The position numbers and the translations under genes were made by a program. DNA of 64,000 bases from Legionella lansingensis (GTDB lineage Bacteria > Pseudomonadota > Gammaproteobacteria > Legionellales > Legionellaceae), in assembly GCF_900187355.1 (NCBI RefSeq), contig NZ_LT906451.1:124001-188000 (forward strand), given 5' to 3'. The notes under the pieces are model-generated. The model saw only the letters and a program-made list of their open reading frames with translations. It was not told the DNA's origin and searched no databases. Positions 46,094 through 55,466 of this stretch are shown one piece after another; within the stretch, counting starts at the first letter, position 1; each line of letters opens with the position of its first letter.

Positions 46094-48103
46094 ATGACAA
46101 ATCATTTACCTTCATTTAGCACTATTGATCCTAAAAATTTTGTGAATCAGCTGGATAGCTTGCTACAGTCGAACCTGGACCAGATTAACGCATTACTTAA
46201 GCAACACCATGAATTTACCTGGGATAATCTCATGCAACCCATGGAGGACATGGATGATGCTTTAGAGCGTTTTTGGTCGCCATTGTCCCATTTGCACGCT
46301 GTCGTTAATTCAAATGAGTTACGCACCTGCTACCAAGCCTGCTTACCTAAGTTATCCGCGTATGAGGCAGCGATTGGTCATAACCAGGCCCTTTATGATG
46401 CTATCAAGTCCTTGGATAATAATGCCTTGGATAATGTTCAACAAAAGATAGTGGATGACACCATTCGCGATTTCGAGCTATCCGGTGTTGCTTTATCTAA
46501 AGAAAAAAAAGAGCGTTTTGAAGCGATTCAAACGCGGTTATCAGCATTATCCAATCAATTTGAGAATAATGTGCTGGATGCTACACAAGCGTTTAGTATT
46601 CATATCACCGATGATAGTGCTTTAAACGGATTGCCCGAACATGCCGTCAATACTGCGGCTGAGTTGGCTGCCGAGAAGGATTTGACGGGTTGGGTCTTTA
46701 ATCTCGAATTCCCATGTTATTTAGCTGTTGTTACTTATGCCGAAGATCGCGCCTTTAGAGAGGAAATGTATCGAGCTTATGTTACTCGCGCTTCAGATGA
46801 AGGACCTTTTGCTGATAAATTTGATAATTCAGCCGTTATTGATGAGATGCTTGCACTTCGTCATGAGAAAGCGCTGTTGCTCGGTTTCAACAACTATGCT
46901 GAATTATCCTTAGCGACTAAAATGGCAGAATCAACGACCGAGGTTCGTCATTTTTTAAAAGATTTAGCTTCTAGAGCACATAAGCAAGCAAAACATGAAT
47001 TTGAAAAATTAAAAGAATTTGCTTTGACAAATTACGGTCTTAAGGACGTTGCTCCTTGGGATGTCGCTTATTTGTCAGAGAAAAAAAGACAAGCTCGCTA
47101 TGCGATTTCCCAAGAGGATTTGCGTCCTTATTTTCCTCAGCCCAAAGTAATGAATGGTCTATTTGCTATTGTAAAGAAGCTCTATGGTATGCATCTTGAG
47201 GAAATCAAACCTGTCGATGTTTGGCATCCTGATGTGAAATGTTATCAAGTTTCTGATGAGACCGACCAAATTCGCGGTTATATCTATGTGGATCTATTTG
47301 CTAGACCTCATAAACGCGGTGGTGCCTGGATGGATTCTTTGCAAAGTCGTCGCAAACGCAATGGGGGCGGTGTGCAATTACCCATTGCAACCCTCACTTG
47401 TAATTTTGCGAAACCGTCTGTCAATAAGAAAGCGACCTTATCACATGAGGAAGTGCTCACTTTATTCCATGAGTTTGGCCATTGCTTGCATCATATTTTA
47501 ACGCAAGTGAATTATTTAAGTGCTTCGGGAATTAATGGTGTGGAGTGGGATGCCGTTGAGTTACCGAGCCAGTTTTTTGAGAATTGGTGCTGGGAAGAGG
47601 AGGCGTTAATTCCTTTGTCTGAACATGTGACGACGGGAGAAGCGTTGCCTTATGATTTATTTGCAAAGTTGATAGCAGCAAAAAATTTCCAATCAGCGAT
47701 GGCGATGATGCGACAATTGGAATTCTCTCTGTTTGATTTTCGTATCCATGAAGAGTTTACTAAGCAGCCCAATTTTGTATCCAACATTTTGGCAGAAGTA
47801 CGTGAGCAAACGACTGTTGTTCCAATCGTTAAGTTTAATCGCTTCCAACACAGTTTTTCTCATATTTTTGGTGGTGGGTATGCTGCAGGTTATTACAGTT
47901 ATAAATGGGCAGAAGTTCTCTCCAGCGATGCCTTTGCACGCTTTGAAGAGGAAGGCATTTTTAACGAACAAACCGGGCGCGATTTTCTTCATGCTATCCT
48001 CGAAGTGGGAGGCTCCAAAAAAGCTGCTGATGCCTATCAGGAATTCCGCGGTCGACCAGCAAACATAGATGCCTTGCTGCGGCATAATGGGATTGTAAGT
48101 TAG
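46094..48103 (+). CDS. prlC: Oligopeptidase A, M3 zinc peptidase
   Basis: A 669-residue thimet-type metallopeptidase. The Zn motif is HEFGHCLHHIL, with the third ligand Glu in the downstream ELPSQFFENW block. N-terminal helical domain, QLDSLLQSNLDQINALL. It degrades short cytosolic peptides, including cleaved signal peptides. ATG preceded by a weak AGGCTGAG box. Confidence 0.95.
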   Translation: MTNHLPSFSTIDPKNFVNQLDSLLQSNLDQINALLKQHHEFTWDNLMQPMEDMDDALERFWSPLSHLHAVVNSNELRTCYQACLPKLSAYEAAIGHNQALYDAIKSLDNNALDNVQQKIVDDTIRDFELSGVALSKEKKERFEAIQTRLSALSNQFENNVLDATQAFSIHITDDSALNGLPEHAVNTAAELAAEKDLTGWVFNLEFPCYLAVVTYAEDRAFREEMYRAYVTRASDEGPFADKFDNSAVIDEMLALRHEKALLLGFNNYAELSLATKMAESTTEVRHFLKDLASRAHKQAKHEFEKLKEFALTNYGLKDVAPWDVAYLSEKKRQARYAISQEDLRPYFPQPKVMNGLFAIVKKLYGMHLEEIKPVDVWHPDVKCYQVSDETDQIRGYIYVDLFARPHKRGGAWMDSLQSRRKRNGGGVQLPIATLTCNFAKPSVNKKATLSHEEVLTLFHEFGHCLHHILTQVNYLSASGINGVEWDAVELPSQFFENWCWEEEALIPLSEHVTTGEALPYDLFAKLIAAKNFQSAMAMMRQLEFSLFDFRIHEEFTKQPNFVSNILAEVREQTTVVPIVKFNRFQHSFSHIFGGGYAAGYYSYKWAEVLSSDAFARFEEEGIFNEQTGRDFLHAILEVGGSKKAADAYQEFRGRPANIDALLRHNGIVS

Positions 48104-48124
48104 TGAAAAGGGTCTGGAGAGGGC

Positions 48125-48799
48125 ATGATGGTTTTGAGTAAACAGTTGTTGTCTGCAGTTCTTTTTTTAGGCTTTATGTGTTTTAAGGCAGTTTTTGCCA
48201 TGACAAGCCCCTCTTTGGATGAATTTCCAATGTTTTTTAATAAACAGTCCTTAGAGAAAATTAACCGAGCCTCCTTGCCAAAACCCTACGATTCTCTATT
48301 GACCCAGCCTTTGATGACAACAACTTTAGAGAAGTACTACCAGCGACAAGCAAAAATTAAAGTGATATACAGTCAAAAAAATAACAAGATGAATACGTAC
48401 TCACGTGCCATCTTGATGCTGATGGATAAAGATAAGACTCGGAATGATGTGCAAAACGCACAGACTAGAAAAGAGGATGTTGTGGTTGAGTTGGGTCTTA
48501 TTACCATGAATTTTAATGAGTTGCCGCAAGGAGTGATTCACGGGGTACTGCATAGCGATGTGCCCTTTGGTAAACTGTTGCTTAATCATCAGGTGAGTGT
48601 TTATTCAACAGGGCAATCCTACTTCAGGATAAATTGCACGGCTAAACTCAGACAATTACTTGCTTGCAAAGCAAAAGATAAACTGTATGGGCGAACAAAT
48701 ATTCTAATGAATAAAGTGAGTCACCGCTGGCTTGCGCGCGTGATAGAAATTTTGCCCTTGCGGCGATGCGTTGACAGATCTTGTGTTGTTTTGAACTAG
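48125..48799 (+). CDS. Exported protein with UbiC-like fold
   Basis: A 224-residue protein with signal peptide (to about KAVFA). In the mature part, PFGKLLLNHQVSVYST then LYGRTNILMNKVSHRWLARVIEILP aligns with the C-terminal half of chorismate lyase UbiC (LGRYLFTSSTLTRD... [23 protein letters not shown]). UbiC itself is cytosolic; an exported relative would be unusual. The last 4 bp overlap the convergent YpsA-like gene. It starts 22 bp after prlC. Fold call moderate, function open. Confidence 0.45.
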   Translation: MMVLSKQLLSAVLFLGFMCFKAVFAMTSPSLDEFPMFFNKQSLEKINRASLPKPYDSLLTQPLMTTTLEKYYQRQAKIKVIYSQKNNKMNTYSRAILMLMDKDKTRNDVQNAQTRKEDVVVELGLITMNFNELPQGVIHGVLHSDVPFGKLLLNHQVSVYSTGQSYFRINCTAKLRQLLACKAKDKLYGRTNILMNKVSHRWLARVIEILPLRRCVDRSCVVLN

Positions 48800-49314
48800 G
48801 TTGAATCTCTTTTAAAATCCATATGTTGTAAAAGAGCATGCAGATAAGAATAGCTTCTTTGATAGATTCCTGGCCAGCTGGATTCTCGTGGTCCAGCAAC
48901 ATTCAAAATTTCAATATGATTCTTTTTCAGCCAATCACGACATTGTTCAAGAATGTTTTCAGGCTCTGTGGTTAAATCGATTAAGAATGAAGATTTTTTT
49001 TGTCGCTTGACCTCTTTTAAAGTGAGTAGGGTTCCGTCTTGAAGCGTTTCTTTGATGGAAGAAGAGGGCAGGAGGATGAGCGTACCATGTGCATCACAAA
49101 TATTTAATTTTGTTCTCGCTGCATAATTGTCTTCTTCCGTTTGAAAATCTCCTTTAACCTCAACCAGGTTAATGTATTGATTGGGGATGATACCGTTTTC
49201 ATCTAATCTTCCCTTAGGACACCAGCCTCCATAGAGAAGACTTAGGCTAATTGCCACATCCAAGGCTGCTCTATCAACCCCTGTTTGACCTCCTGATATG
49301 ATTTTTTTAAGCAT
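48796..49314 (-). CDS. YpsA/molybdenum-carrier-like protein
   Basis: A 172-residue Rossmann-like protein. KKIISGGQTGVDRAALDVAIS and GGWCPKGRLDENG are the standard opening of the 'putative molybdenum carrier' (cpYpsA) family, and DAHGTLILLPSS and the later AGPRESSWPGIY complete it. Members are related to the LOG/YpsA nucleotide-binding superfamily; the role is not known. It ends against the UbiC-like gene and starts 124 bp before the tmRNA on the other strand. Confidence 0.85.
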   Translation of the reverse strand: MLKKIISGGQTGVDRAALDVAISLSLLYGGWCPKGRLDENGIIPNQYINLVEVKGDFQTEEDNYAARTKLNICDAHGTLILLPSSSIKETLQDGTLLTLKEVKRQKKSSFLIDLTTEPENILEQCRDWLKKNHIEILNVAGPRESSWPGIYQRSYSYLHALLQHMDFKRDST

Positions 49315-49437
49315 GCATTAAGTCCCTGTTTTTTTCTTAAATATTATATTTGCTAAAGAAAAGACACTATTGAAAAAATTGCTCAAGACTCATATTTGCT
49401 ATAGTTAAATTGTGGTATAATAAAAGTTGTACAAGAA

Positions 49438-49836
49438 GGGGGCGACCTGGCTTCGACGTGGGTTGCGAAACCTGATGTGCATGCCGAGAAAGAGTACTCT
49501 CGTAAATCAGTCTCACTAAATATAAATGCAAACGATGAAAACTTTGCTGGTGGTGAAGCTGTCGCTGCGTAAGCTTTGATAGTCAACTACCGATAGTGCG
49601 CTGCCATAAAACCAGCGCCCCGTTGACCGAGCTCGCTTATCGGTATCGAATCAACGGTCATAAGAGATAAGCTCGCATCTTGGTTCGTCCCGCACCAAGA
49701 TGTTAAATCAAGGGAATCGCCGTGTCCCATCCTGCCTGTCGGAGAGGCCACGGTTAACTAAAAAGACAAGGCTAAGCATGTAGATCTGACGGCAGAGGAT
49801 TTGCGGACGCGGGTTCGATTCCCGCCGCCTCCACCA
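49438..49836 (+). ncRNA. ssrA: Transfer-messenger RNA
   Basis: Starts GGGGGCGACCTGGCTTCGACG and ends GGTTCGATTCCCGCCGCCTCCACCA-like TPsiC and acceptor; the 7-bp acceptor GGGGGCG/CGCCTCC pairs with one G-U. The tag frame starts with resume codon GCA (49528) and reads ANDENFAGGEAVAA, then TAA (49570-49572); I recall ANDENFAGGEAIAA for L. pneumophila. TATAAT at 49416-49421 is its probable -10. It rescues stalled ribosomes. Confidence 0.97.
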
Positions 49837-49949
49837 TAACATATTGATTTTTATATTAATTTTTTATTGATTTCTCCAATCGGCACCATTCCAGCACTAA
49901 CATAATCCTTAACTTGATTAAAGTGCCCCTTTAATTGGGGTAGGGGCCA

Positions 49950-50039
49950 GCAAAGTAGCCCGTTTGCTTGCAAACGGGACAATCCTTCGAATGAAGAAGA
50001 AAATCCTGTTTGCAAGCAAACAGGCTACACTAGCTTTGC
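49950..50039. repeat. Palindromic repeat, GTTTGCTTGCAAAC arms, copy 1
   Basis: CAAAGTAGCCCGTTTGCTTGCAAACGGGA and CCTGTTTGCAAGCAAACAGGCTAC...CTTTG form a long inverted repeat with an AT-rich centre (TCCTTCGAATGAAGAAGAAAA). A related copy is at 57221-57300. It lies just upstream of the dinD remnant. Confidence 0.6.
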
Positions 50040-50040
50040 T

Positions 50041-50255
50041 GTTACTCGAAGTAAAGGTGATCGAGCACTTTTTGGAAAATCGACTCAAGCTATGAAAAAA
50101 CAATGGGCAAGTGCCTGATAAATCGCCCGCTAGCTGACTTCGCTCCAACTATTATTTTAAAAGCGAAAGATTTTGCTGCAGAGGATGTGAAAAAAGTTGA
50201 GCGCAGACTTGCTTCTGAAAGGAAAAAATCTTTGAAAGAGCCTGGTTCTTTGTAG
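50041..50255 (+). pseudogene. dinD: Remnant of dinD (DNA-damage-inducible protein D)
   Basis: The first frame reads TRSKGDRALFGKSTQAMKKQWASA then stops; a shifted frame from 50103 reads NRPLADFAPTIILKAKDFAAEDVKKVERRLASERKKSLK. These two blocks are consecutive in DinD proteins (…GDRALFG.…M.. NRPLADF.PT…KAKDFA…), with the middle of the C-terminal region missing here. The N-terminal two thirds are absent; the repeat at 49950-50039 abuts the remnant. DinD family members inhibit RecA filaments. No LexA box is recognised. Confidence 0.6.
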
Positions 50256-50299
50256 GTAATGTTAAAATAAATTAGCCCGTGATATAGATTCAAATAAAT

Positions 50300-52030
50300 A
50301 TGTTTAAATTTAAAACGCTAAACCAAAATGACTTAACTCTTATCTATCAGTGGTTTCAAGAACCGATTATTAACCAATGGTATGCGAGAGGAAAGTATTG
50401 GTCATTAGAAGCAATTAAAGAAAAATATGAGCCAAGAATTTTAGGTAAGGAAAATGTACCGAGCTTTATTATTTATAAGGACGAGACTCCTATTGGCTTT
50501 ATTCAATATTATCAGTTTGAACATGGTTTCCCTGAAGGGATTCATGGGCAGCATAACTTACTATTTAAACAATATAAGCAAGCTGATTTAGTTGGGATTG
50601 ATTTATTTATAGCCGAAGAAAACATGCGTGGGCAAGGTTTTGGCATTAGGATAATCAATCAATTTATCGAGGATTTTCTTACTAATTTTTCTGCTGTTGT
50701 AGTTGATCCTGAGATGCTTAATATTACCGCGATAAGATGTTATGAAAAATCTGGGTTTATGAACACTTCATTTAGTGAAGATCCCAATTATTTAGTTATG
50801 GTTAAACAACTGATTAACCCTGAAGTTTTACGAGAGGTTAAAAATTTACTGCAAGCACGTTTTGCAGCAGAACTAAATATTGATTCAATTCATTTTTTAA
50901 GCGAACCTGATCGAAGAAATATTGTTTTAAGAATACCACTCGAAAGTACGAAAAGTGGAGTTCCAGAAAGTATTATTTTAAAACAATCCCTGCCAGAGCA
51001 ATCCGATGAAGATGATCAAGAGGCTTATGCTCGTTTTGCTCGTGATTGGGCAGGCCTTGAATTTCTGAGTAGTATTCCTCAACCTGCTCATAATGTTCCT
51101 AAATTTTATGGTGCAAGTAAACAATATCGTTTTCTTCTTATGGAAGATTTAGGACAACAGCACATTAGCCTTGTTGATTCTTTAACTATTCCCAATCAAA
51201 AGAAAGCCATTGCTGCATTAAGTCGATTTATGAAAGCGTTAGGCAGTTTTCATGCAAGTACGTATAGTCATACAGAACATTATGAAAAGATCTTACGCAG
51301 AATTCATGTAAATGCAGAAACAGAGCAAGAGGAACTTGATTTTATTTTAAAGGACTTATTGCCAAAACTTGAGTTAGCAAATAAGCAATTAAATTTACCT
51401 GTTACGCAGGCGTTAATTGATGAAGCAATAGATATCATTACAACAATGCTAAGGCCAAATCCATTTACTGTTTTGACCCACGGTGATATTTGTCCTGATA
51501 ATGTTTTTGATCATTATGGTCAAGATCTACAATTGATTGATTTTGAGTGGAACTCTGTTCGAAATGCGTTGTTAGATGGCACTTATTTACGAATGAGTAT
51601 GCCTACCTGTTGGTGTGCTAAAGCAATCCCTATTGATGTTATTGAATCCCTGGAGATTATTTATAGGGAAGAATTAAAACGCACTATTCCCGCTGCTTCT
51701 GATGATTTGGCTTATAACATCGCCTATACCAAAGCGTGTGGTTTTTGGGTGTTACAACAAACCTTACCTTTTCTAGAAGGTATTCTACTTCAAGATAGGA
51801 TAGGACCATCAGGCCCTGTACCTGATGGTTCATTGTGGAAATCAGAAGATAATACAGTGAGACCAAGGTTTTTATCTCGTCTTCAATCTTTTGTTGATGT
51901 GGCAACTAAGAACGGTCTGCTACCTCATCTAAAAGAAATGTCGAAGAATATGCTCGTAGCTGTCGAAGCAAGATGGCCTGATACCAAACCCTTAGCGCTT
52001 TATCCCGCATTTATTAATAAAATTCCATAG
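50300..52030 (+). CDS. GNAT acetyltransferase-aminoglycoside phosphotransferase-like fusion
   Basis: A 576-residue protein. Residues 1-170 are an AAC(6')-like GNAT domain (YQWFQEPIINQWYARGKYW; GIDLFIAEENMRGQGFGIRI, acetyl-CoA site; AIRCYEKSGF). Residues about 190-560 are an APH-fold kinase: LLMEDLGQ, LTHGDICPDNVFD with His394, Asp396 and Asn401, then LQLIDFEWNS. The order resembles the bifunctional AAC(6')-APH(2'') enzyme of Gram-positives, but substrate residues cannot be compared by eye. Single gene, no mobile marker, so an intrinsic function or effector role is as likely as resistance. Confidence 0.75.
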   Translation: MFKFKTLNQNDLTLIYQWFQEPIINQWYARGKYWSLEAIKEKYEPRILGKENVPSFIIYKDETPIGFIQYYQFEHGFPEGIHGQHNLLFKQYKQADLVGIDLFIAEENMRGQGFGIRIINQFIEDFLTNFSAVVVDPEMLNITAIRCYEKSGFMNTSFSEDPNYLVMVKQLINPEVLREVKNLLQARFAAELNIDSIHFLSEPDRRNIVLRIPLESTKSGVPESIILKQSLPEQSDEDDQEAYARFARDWAGLEFLSSIPQPAHNVPKFYGASKQYRFLLMEDLGQQHISLVDSLTIPNQKKAIAALSRFMKALGSFHASTYSHTEHYEKILRRIHVNAETEQEELDFILKDLLPKLELANKQLNLPVTQALIDEAIDIITTMLRPNPFTVLTHGDICPDNVFDHYGQDLQLIDFEWNSVRNALLDGTYLRMSMPTCWCAKAIPIDVIESLEIIYREELKRTIPAASDDLAYNIAYTKACGFWVLQQTLPFLEGILLQDRIGPSGPVPDGSLWKSEDNTVRPRFLSRLQSFVDVATKNGLLPHLKEMSKNMLVAVEARWPDTKPLALYPAFINKIP

Positions 52031-52038
52031 AGATAAAT

Positions 52039-52155
52039 ATGATGTATTTTAATCAAATCTTAGTACCATTGCGGCACCACAAGTGGGCTGCTTTCTTTAA
52101 AATGTATCTCAAATTGTTTAATTCAAAGGCCTCGCTTGCTGAAAAGAAGTATTAA
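52039..52155 (+). CDS. Possible small protein, unknown
   Basis: A 38-residue frame beginning 8 bp after the fusion gene stop: MMYFNQILVPLRHHKWAAFF and then KMYLKLFNSKASLAEKKY. Only a weak box (AGAGATAAAT) precedes the ATG. The basic/aromatic composition is plausible for a peptide or a decayed tail of a gene. No family. Confidence 0.2.
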   Translation: MMYFNQILVPLRHHKWAAFFKMYLKLFNSKASLAEKKY

Positions 52156-52354
52156 CATTGAAATAGAAAAAAGAATTTGATAAGGTTTTGATATAATAAA
52201 TTTAAATATATCTTTATAGCTAACTAAGACATGCTACATTAAACGATAGAATTAAGCGTATTTCTTAATCTTCGTTGGAGTCACTTAGGAGGCCTTTGGA
52301 AGAACCCCAGCCATGGGCTATACTTTTTTTACTGCTATCAAAAGTGAGGTCATC

Positions 52355-52798
52355 ATGGGACAAGGCACTCCAATGGAATTAACAAAAATTAAAAAAATTG
52401 TTGCTGAAATTCAAGAATTTCCAGCTAAGATTGATTCCACAGAGCTAGCTAAAAATGCACGACGCTTACTGAAAAAATACGCATTATTATCTGAAAAAAT
52501 TGAGAGAAACGTATTAATTAGTGCTGCACATCAAAAGGAACTTGCTAAAATTCGTACAGAAGAGTTCAAAGCCATAAGACGTACATTAAAAGAAAAAGCA
52601 AATTTAATCCTACATGCAAAAAACAACAAGAACGTTCAAAGTGAAAAACTTGCGAAAAAAACCGTAAAAACACCAACTCCCAAAAAAACCTCAAAAGCTG
52701 CTCATGTGTCAGTTGCAAAAGAAACAAGCTCAAAAAAAACTGTGAAAAAATCATCACCTAAACCTAAAAAAGCAGCTGTTCCCAAAGAAGGCGCATAA
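52355..52798 (+). CDS. Lysine-rich histone H1-like protein
   Basis: A 147-residue protein. Residues 1-95 are helical (MELTKIKKIVAEIQEFPAKI; ELAKIRTEEFKAIRRTLKEK); the last 50 residues are KKTVKTPTPKKTSK and KKSSPKPKKAAVPKEGA, the Lys/Pro/Ala tail typical of histone H1/AlgP- or Hc-like DNA-compacting proteins. GAGGTCATC before the ATG at 52355 fits better than an upstream ATG at 52313. Nucleoid compaction in differentiation or nuclear action in the host are both conceivable. No start evidence beyond the RBS. Confidence 0.7.
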   Translation: MGQGTPMELTKIKKIVAEIQEFPAKIDSTELAKNARRLLKKYALLSEKIERNVLISAAHQKELAKIRTEEFKAIRRTLKEKANLILHAKNNKNVQSEKLAKKTVKTPTPKKTSKAAHVSVAKETSSKKTVKKSSPKPKKAAVPKEGA

Positions 52799-53230
52799 TT
52801 GGTTCTGTCGCAAAATTGTTCTTAAGCCACATATAGGGGTCTGACCAAATACCTCTTAATAAACAATAGAGTATCTAACAAAACATCTTTATTTGTGTTC
52901 TTAAAAGCTATTTTTGAGTCCTATGCTATTAGCAGATCCAGAGATGTATTTTGCTCTACTCGGTTGGTATATATGCATTCAACCGATTACTTATCAAATC
53001 AAGTGTATCCATATCCAAATTATCTGCGGCCAATTGCTTTAAAATACCATAAGAAGTATTTTCGCATATCCCCTTAATTTTATTACCCATATTAAAAAAT
53101 TCTGACCAAAATCTATTTATCTTTGTACAGACAAAACATAGCAAGCCCGGTTGACACATTAGTGGCAACCGGGAAATAAATTACCCCTAAAGTTTTTTGT
53201 AGACACCCCAACTTTAATTTATGTACATAA

Positions 53231-54154
53231 CTATAAGTTGCTTCGAGCTGGTCCCGCGCAAGGAGTTTGAGTAGTATGCTTTGAAGCGATCGATTGCTCA
53301 AACAGTGAGGCTGTATATTGAATAATTTTGGAATCAAATCTGTCTTTGTGACAATACCATGCCAGGTTTATTGTTTCTGAGAAATCACTTACATTTAATC
53401 TGATTAAATCTGAGCTATAATATTGTTTAGGCAATGCGCTCCAGCCTATCCCCAACCGTGCAAGCTTTTTTAATGCTTCGAAAGAATATAATTCATGTTC
53501 TATTAAAAGCGGTAATCCTAAATCAAGAAACATGCCTTCTAATCTATCGCGGATTGAAAAACCAGGAGGAGTAAGAACGCATGAATATTTTGCAAGCTCT
53601 TGTAGATCAATTTCTTTTTTCTTAGCTAAAAGATGTGTGAGAGAAGTAACAATGACAATCTCTTCTCGATCAAGGACTGAACATTGAATAGCACTATCGA
53701 TATCCATATCTTCTGTGGTTAGGGCCAGGTCAATGAAACCATTAAGAAGAAGAGTGTACAACTCTTGTTTGGCGATTTGTCTTATATGAAATTTTGGGTA
53801 ACTCACTCCACTTTTTATTAAAAACTCCATAAAAAACGGTACAAAGTTTAATGAGGGATACAAAGTAGTCCCAAGTGTGATTTCTATTTTGGAAAAATCA
53901 GGATCTTTTAAATCAGCGACTGCATTATTCAAAGTATTTATTAACTGCCTGGCGTAAGGAACAAGTAATACACCCTCTTTGGTGGGAAAGAGCATGTTAC
54001 TTCTTGTTTCAAACAATTTAGCGCCAATATCCCTTTCCAAGTTATTAATTCGTTTCCTAATTGCTGATTGGCTAATAAATAATCGCTTGGCTGCCAGGGA
54101 ATAAGAGCGATATTCATAGGCCATTAGAAACGATTTTAGTTCGTTACTATTCAT
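53231..54154 (-). CDS. LysR-family transcriptional regulator
   Basis: A 307-residue protein with the N-terminal HTH (ELKSFLMAYEYRSYSLAAKRL, SQSAIRKRINNLERDIG) and a substrate-binding domain after residue 90. Divergent to the YheT-like gene across a 230-bp gap. Its ligand and targets are unknown. The 432 bp downstream (52799-53230) hold nothing recognisable. Confidence 0.88.
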   Translation of the reverse strand: MNSNELKSFLMAYEYRSYSLAAKRLFISQSAIRKRINNLERDIGAKLFETRSNMLFPTKEGVLLVPYARQLINTLNNAVADLKDPDFSKIEITLGTTLYPSLNFVPFFMEFLIKSGVSYPKFHIRQIAKQELYTLLLNGFIDLALTTEDMDIDSAIQCSVLDREEIVIVTSLTHLLAKKKEIDLQELAKYSCVLTPPGFSIRDRLEGMFLDLGLPLLIEHELYSFEALKKLARLGIGWSALPKQYYSSDLIRLNVSDFSETINLAWYCHKDRFDSKIIQYTASLFEQSIASKHTTQTPCAGPARSNL

Positions 54155-54384
54155 TAATTACTCTTCGATGTTAGGCAGATGTGAAGCACGCTTCTCACTA
54201 TTTAGCTTAGCAAATTTTATAAAAGAACCTACTTTAAACTTGGAATAAAAAGCTCTCTATCATTAAATCAATCTGAAAGACATGTTCCAGAGTAGTAATA
54301 ACCCTGATTCCAAATTTGATTGGTCAATTAATAAGCGGATTTGTTATAATTCATAACTAACAATGTAAATAATTGTGAACAGTT

Positions 54385-55365
54385 ATGTCACTTTTAAACT
54401 TCAAGCCTCAGTTTTATATCAAAAATAGACACATTCAAACGATATTGAGTTCCAAAAAAAAACCTATTATCGGAAATATGGTTCAGAATGAAATTGCTAT
54501 AACTTTAACAGTTAAAACAGATGAAACGGTATATTTGACAGGGCTATTTTCACCGCAACCTAACCAGACGGCAAAAGGCCTGATTATTCTTCTTCATGGC
54601 TGGCTCGGTTGTGCTCAATCCACGTATATGTTGGGCAGAGGCGAACAGCTCTATCAACAAGGCTATGAAATCTTTCGTCTCAACCTGCGGGATCATGGCT
54701 CCACCATTGGACTAAATAAAGGTATATTTCATGGTGCTCGGCTAGAAGAAGTTTTTCAAGCAATAAAACAAATTACAGCCAATTATTCGGGATTACCTAC
54801 TACCTTAATTGGCTTTTCTATGGGTGGAAGTTTTGCTTTAAGAATAGGTTGGAGAGACAGCTTTGAATCACAGAAAATATCCAATTTAAAGCAGATCATT
54901 GCTATTTGTCCCTCCGTTAATCCAGAGCAAGTGACGAGAGCCATTGATAATTCCAGCATATATCGGCGTTATTTTATTGCCAGATGGAAAAAAAACTTGA
55001 TAGAAAAACAACGCTGTTTTCCCAGGCTATACGATTTTAATACCATTTTATTGCAAAAAAAATCTTGGCAAATGACAGAAAAATTATTAATAAAATATTT
55101 TGAATTTAAAGACATTGATGCTTATTTCGCTGAATATCATTTTTCGCCCGAAAAGCTTAAAGCGGTATGTGTACCCATGACTATATTAACAGCAGAGGAC
55201 GATCCAGTAATTCCAATTAGTGGTTTTAATGAACTTAAAAATATCAATCCATTATTAAAACTACATATCACCCATCATGGCGGTCATGTAGGTTATATCT
55301 ATAATTTTAGAGGTGACTCTTGGCTAGATATCATATTACCTGAGTTTATGGAAGTTAATGACTAG
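54385..55365 (+). CDS. YheT-like alpha/beta hydrolase
   Basis: A 326-residue protein. It starts MSLLNFKPQFYIKNRHIQTIL, the family's 'H-x-Q-T-I' opening, then the oxyanion region LIILLHGWLGCAQSTYMLGRG, nucleophile GFSMGGSFALR, and a His near the end in THHGGHVGYI. YheT proteins are esterase-type hydrolases of unknown substrate. The divergent LysR gene may control it. Confidence 0.85.
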   Translation: MSLLNFKPQFYIKNRHIQTILSSKKKPIIGNMVQNEIAITLTVKTDETVYLTGLFSPQPNQTAKGLIILLHGWLGCAQSTYMLGRGEQLYQQGYEIFRLNLRDHGSTIGLNKGIFHGARLEEVFQAIKQITANYSGLPTTLIGFSMGGSFALRIGWRDSFESQKISNLKQIIAICPSVNPEQVTRAIDNSSIYRRYFIARWKKNLIEKQRCFPRLYDFNTILLQKKSWQMTEKLLIKYFEFKDIDAYFAEYHFSPEKLKAVCVPMTILTAEDDPVIPISGFNELKNINPLLKLHITHHGGHVGYIYNFRGDSWLDIILPEFMEVND

Positions 55366-55466
55366 CCTTACTCTCATCAAGACATGCTGGCAGTTAGAGG
55401 CGAATTAGGATTTACTTGCTGGTGAAATTGCAAAAAATGGTTAAATAATTCAATCTTGTACAAGTA

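Noticed and set aside
47693..48085. Minus-strand frame of 130 codons
   Set aside because: It is antisense to the conserved C-terminal part of prlC.
52801..52817. GGTTCTGTCGCAAAATT, similar to the terminal repeat of IS6-family elements
   Set aside because: No transposase and no matching inverted end within the window. A single 17-bp similarity is weak.
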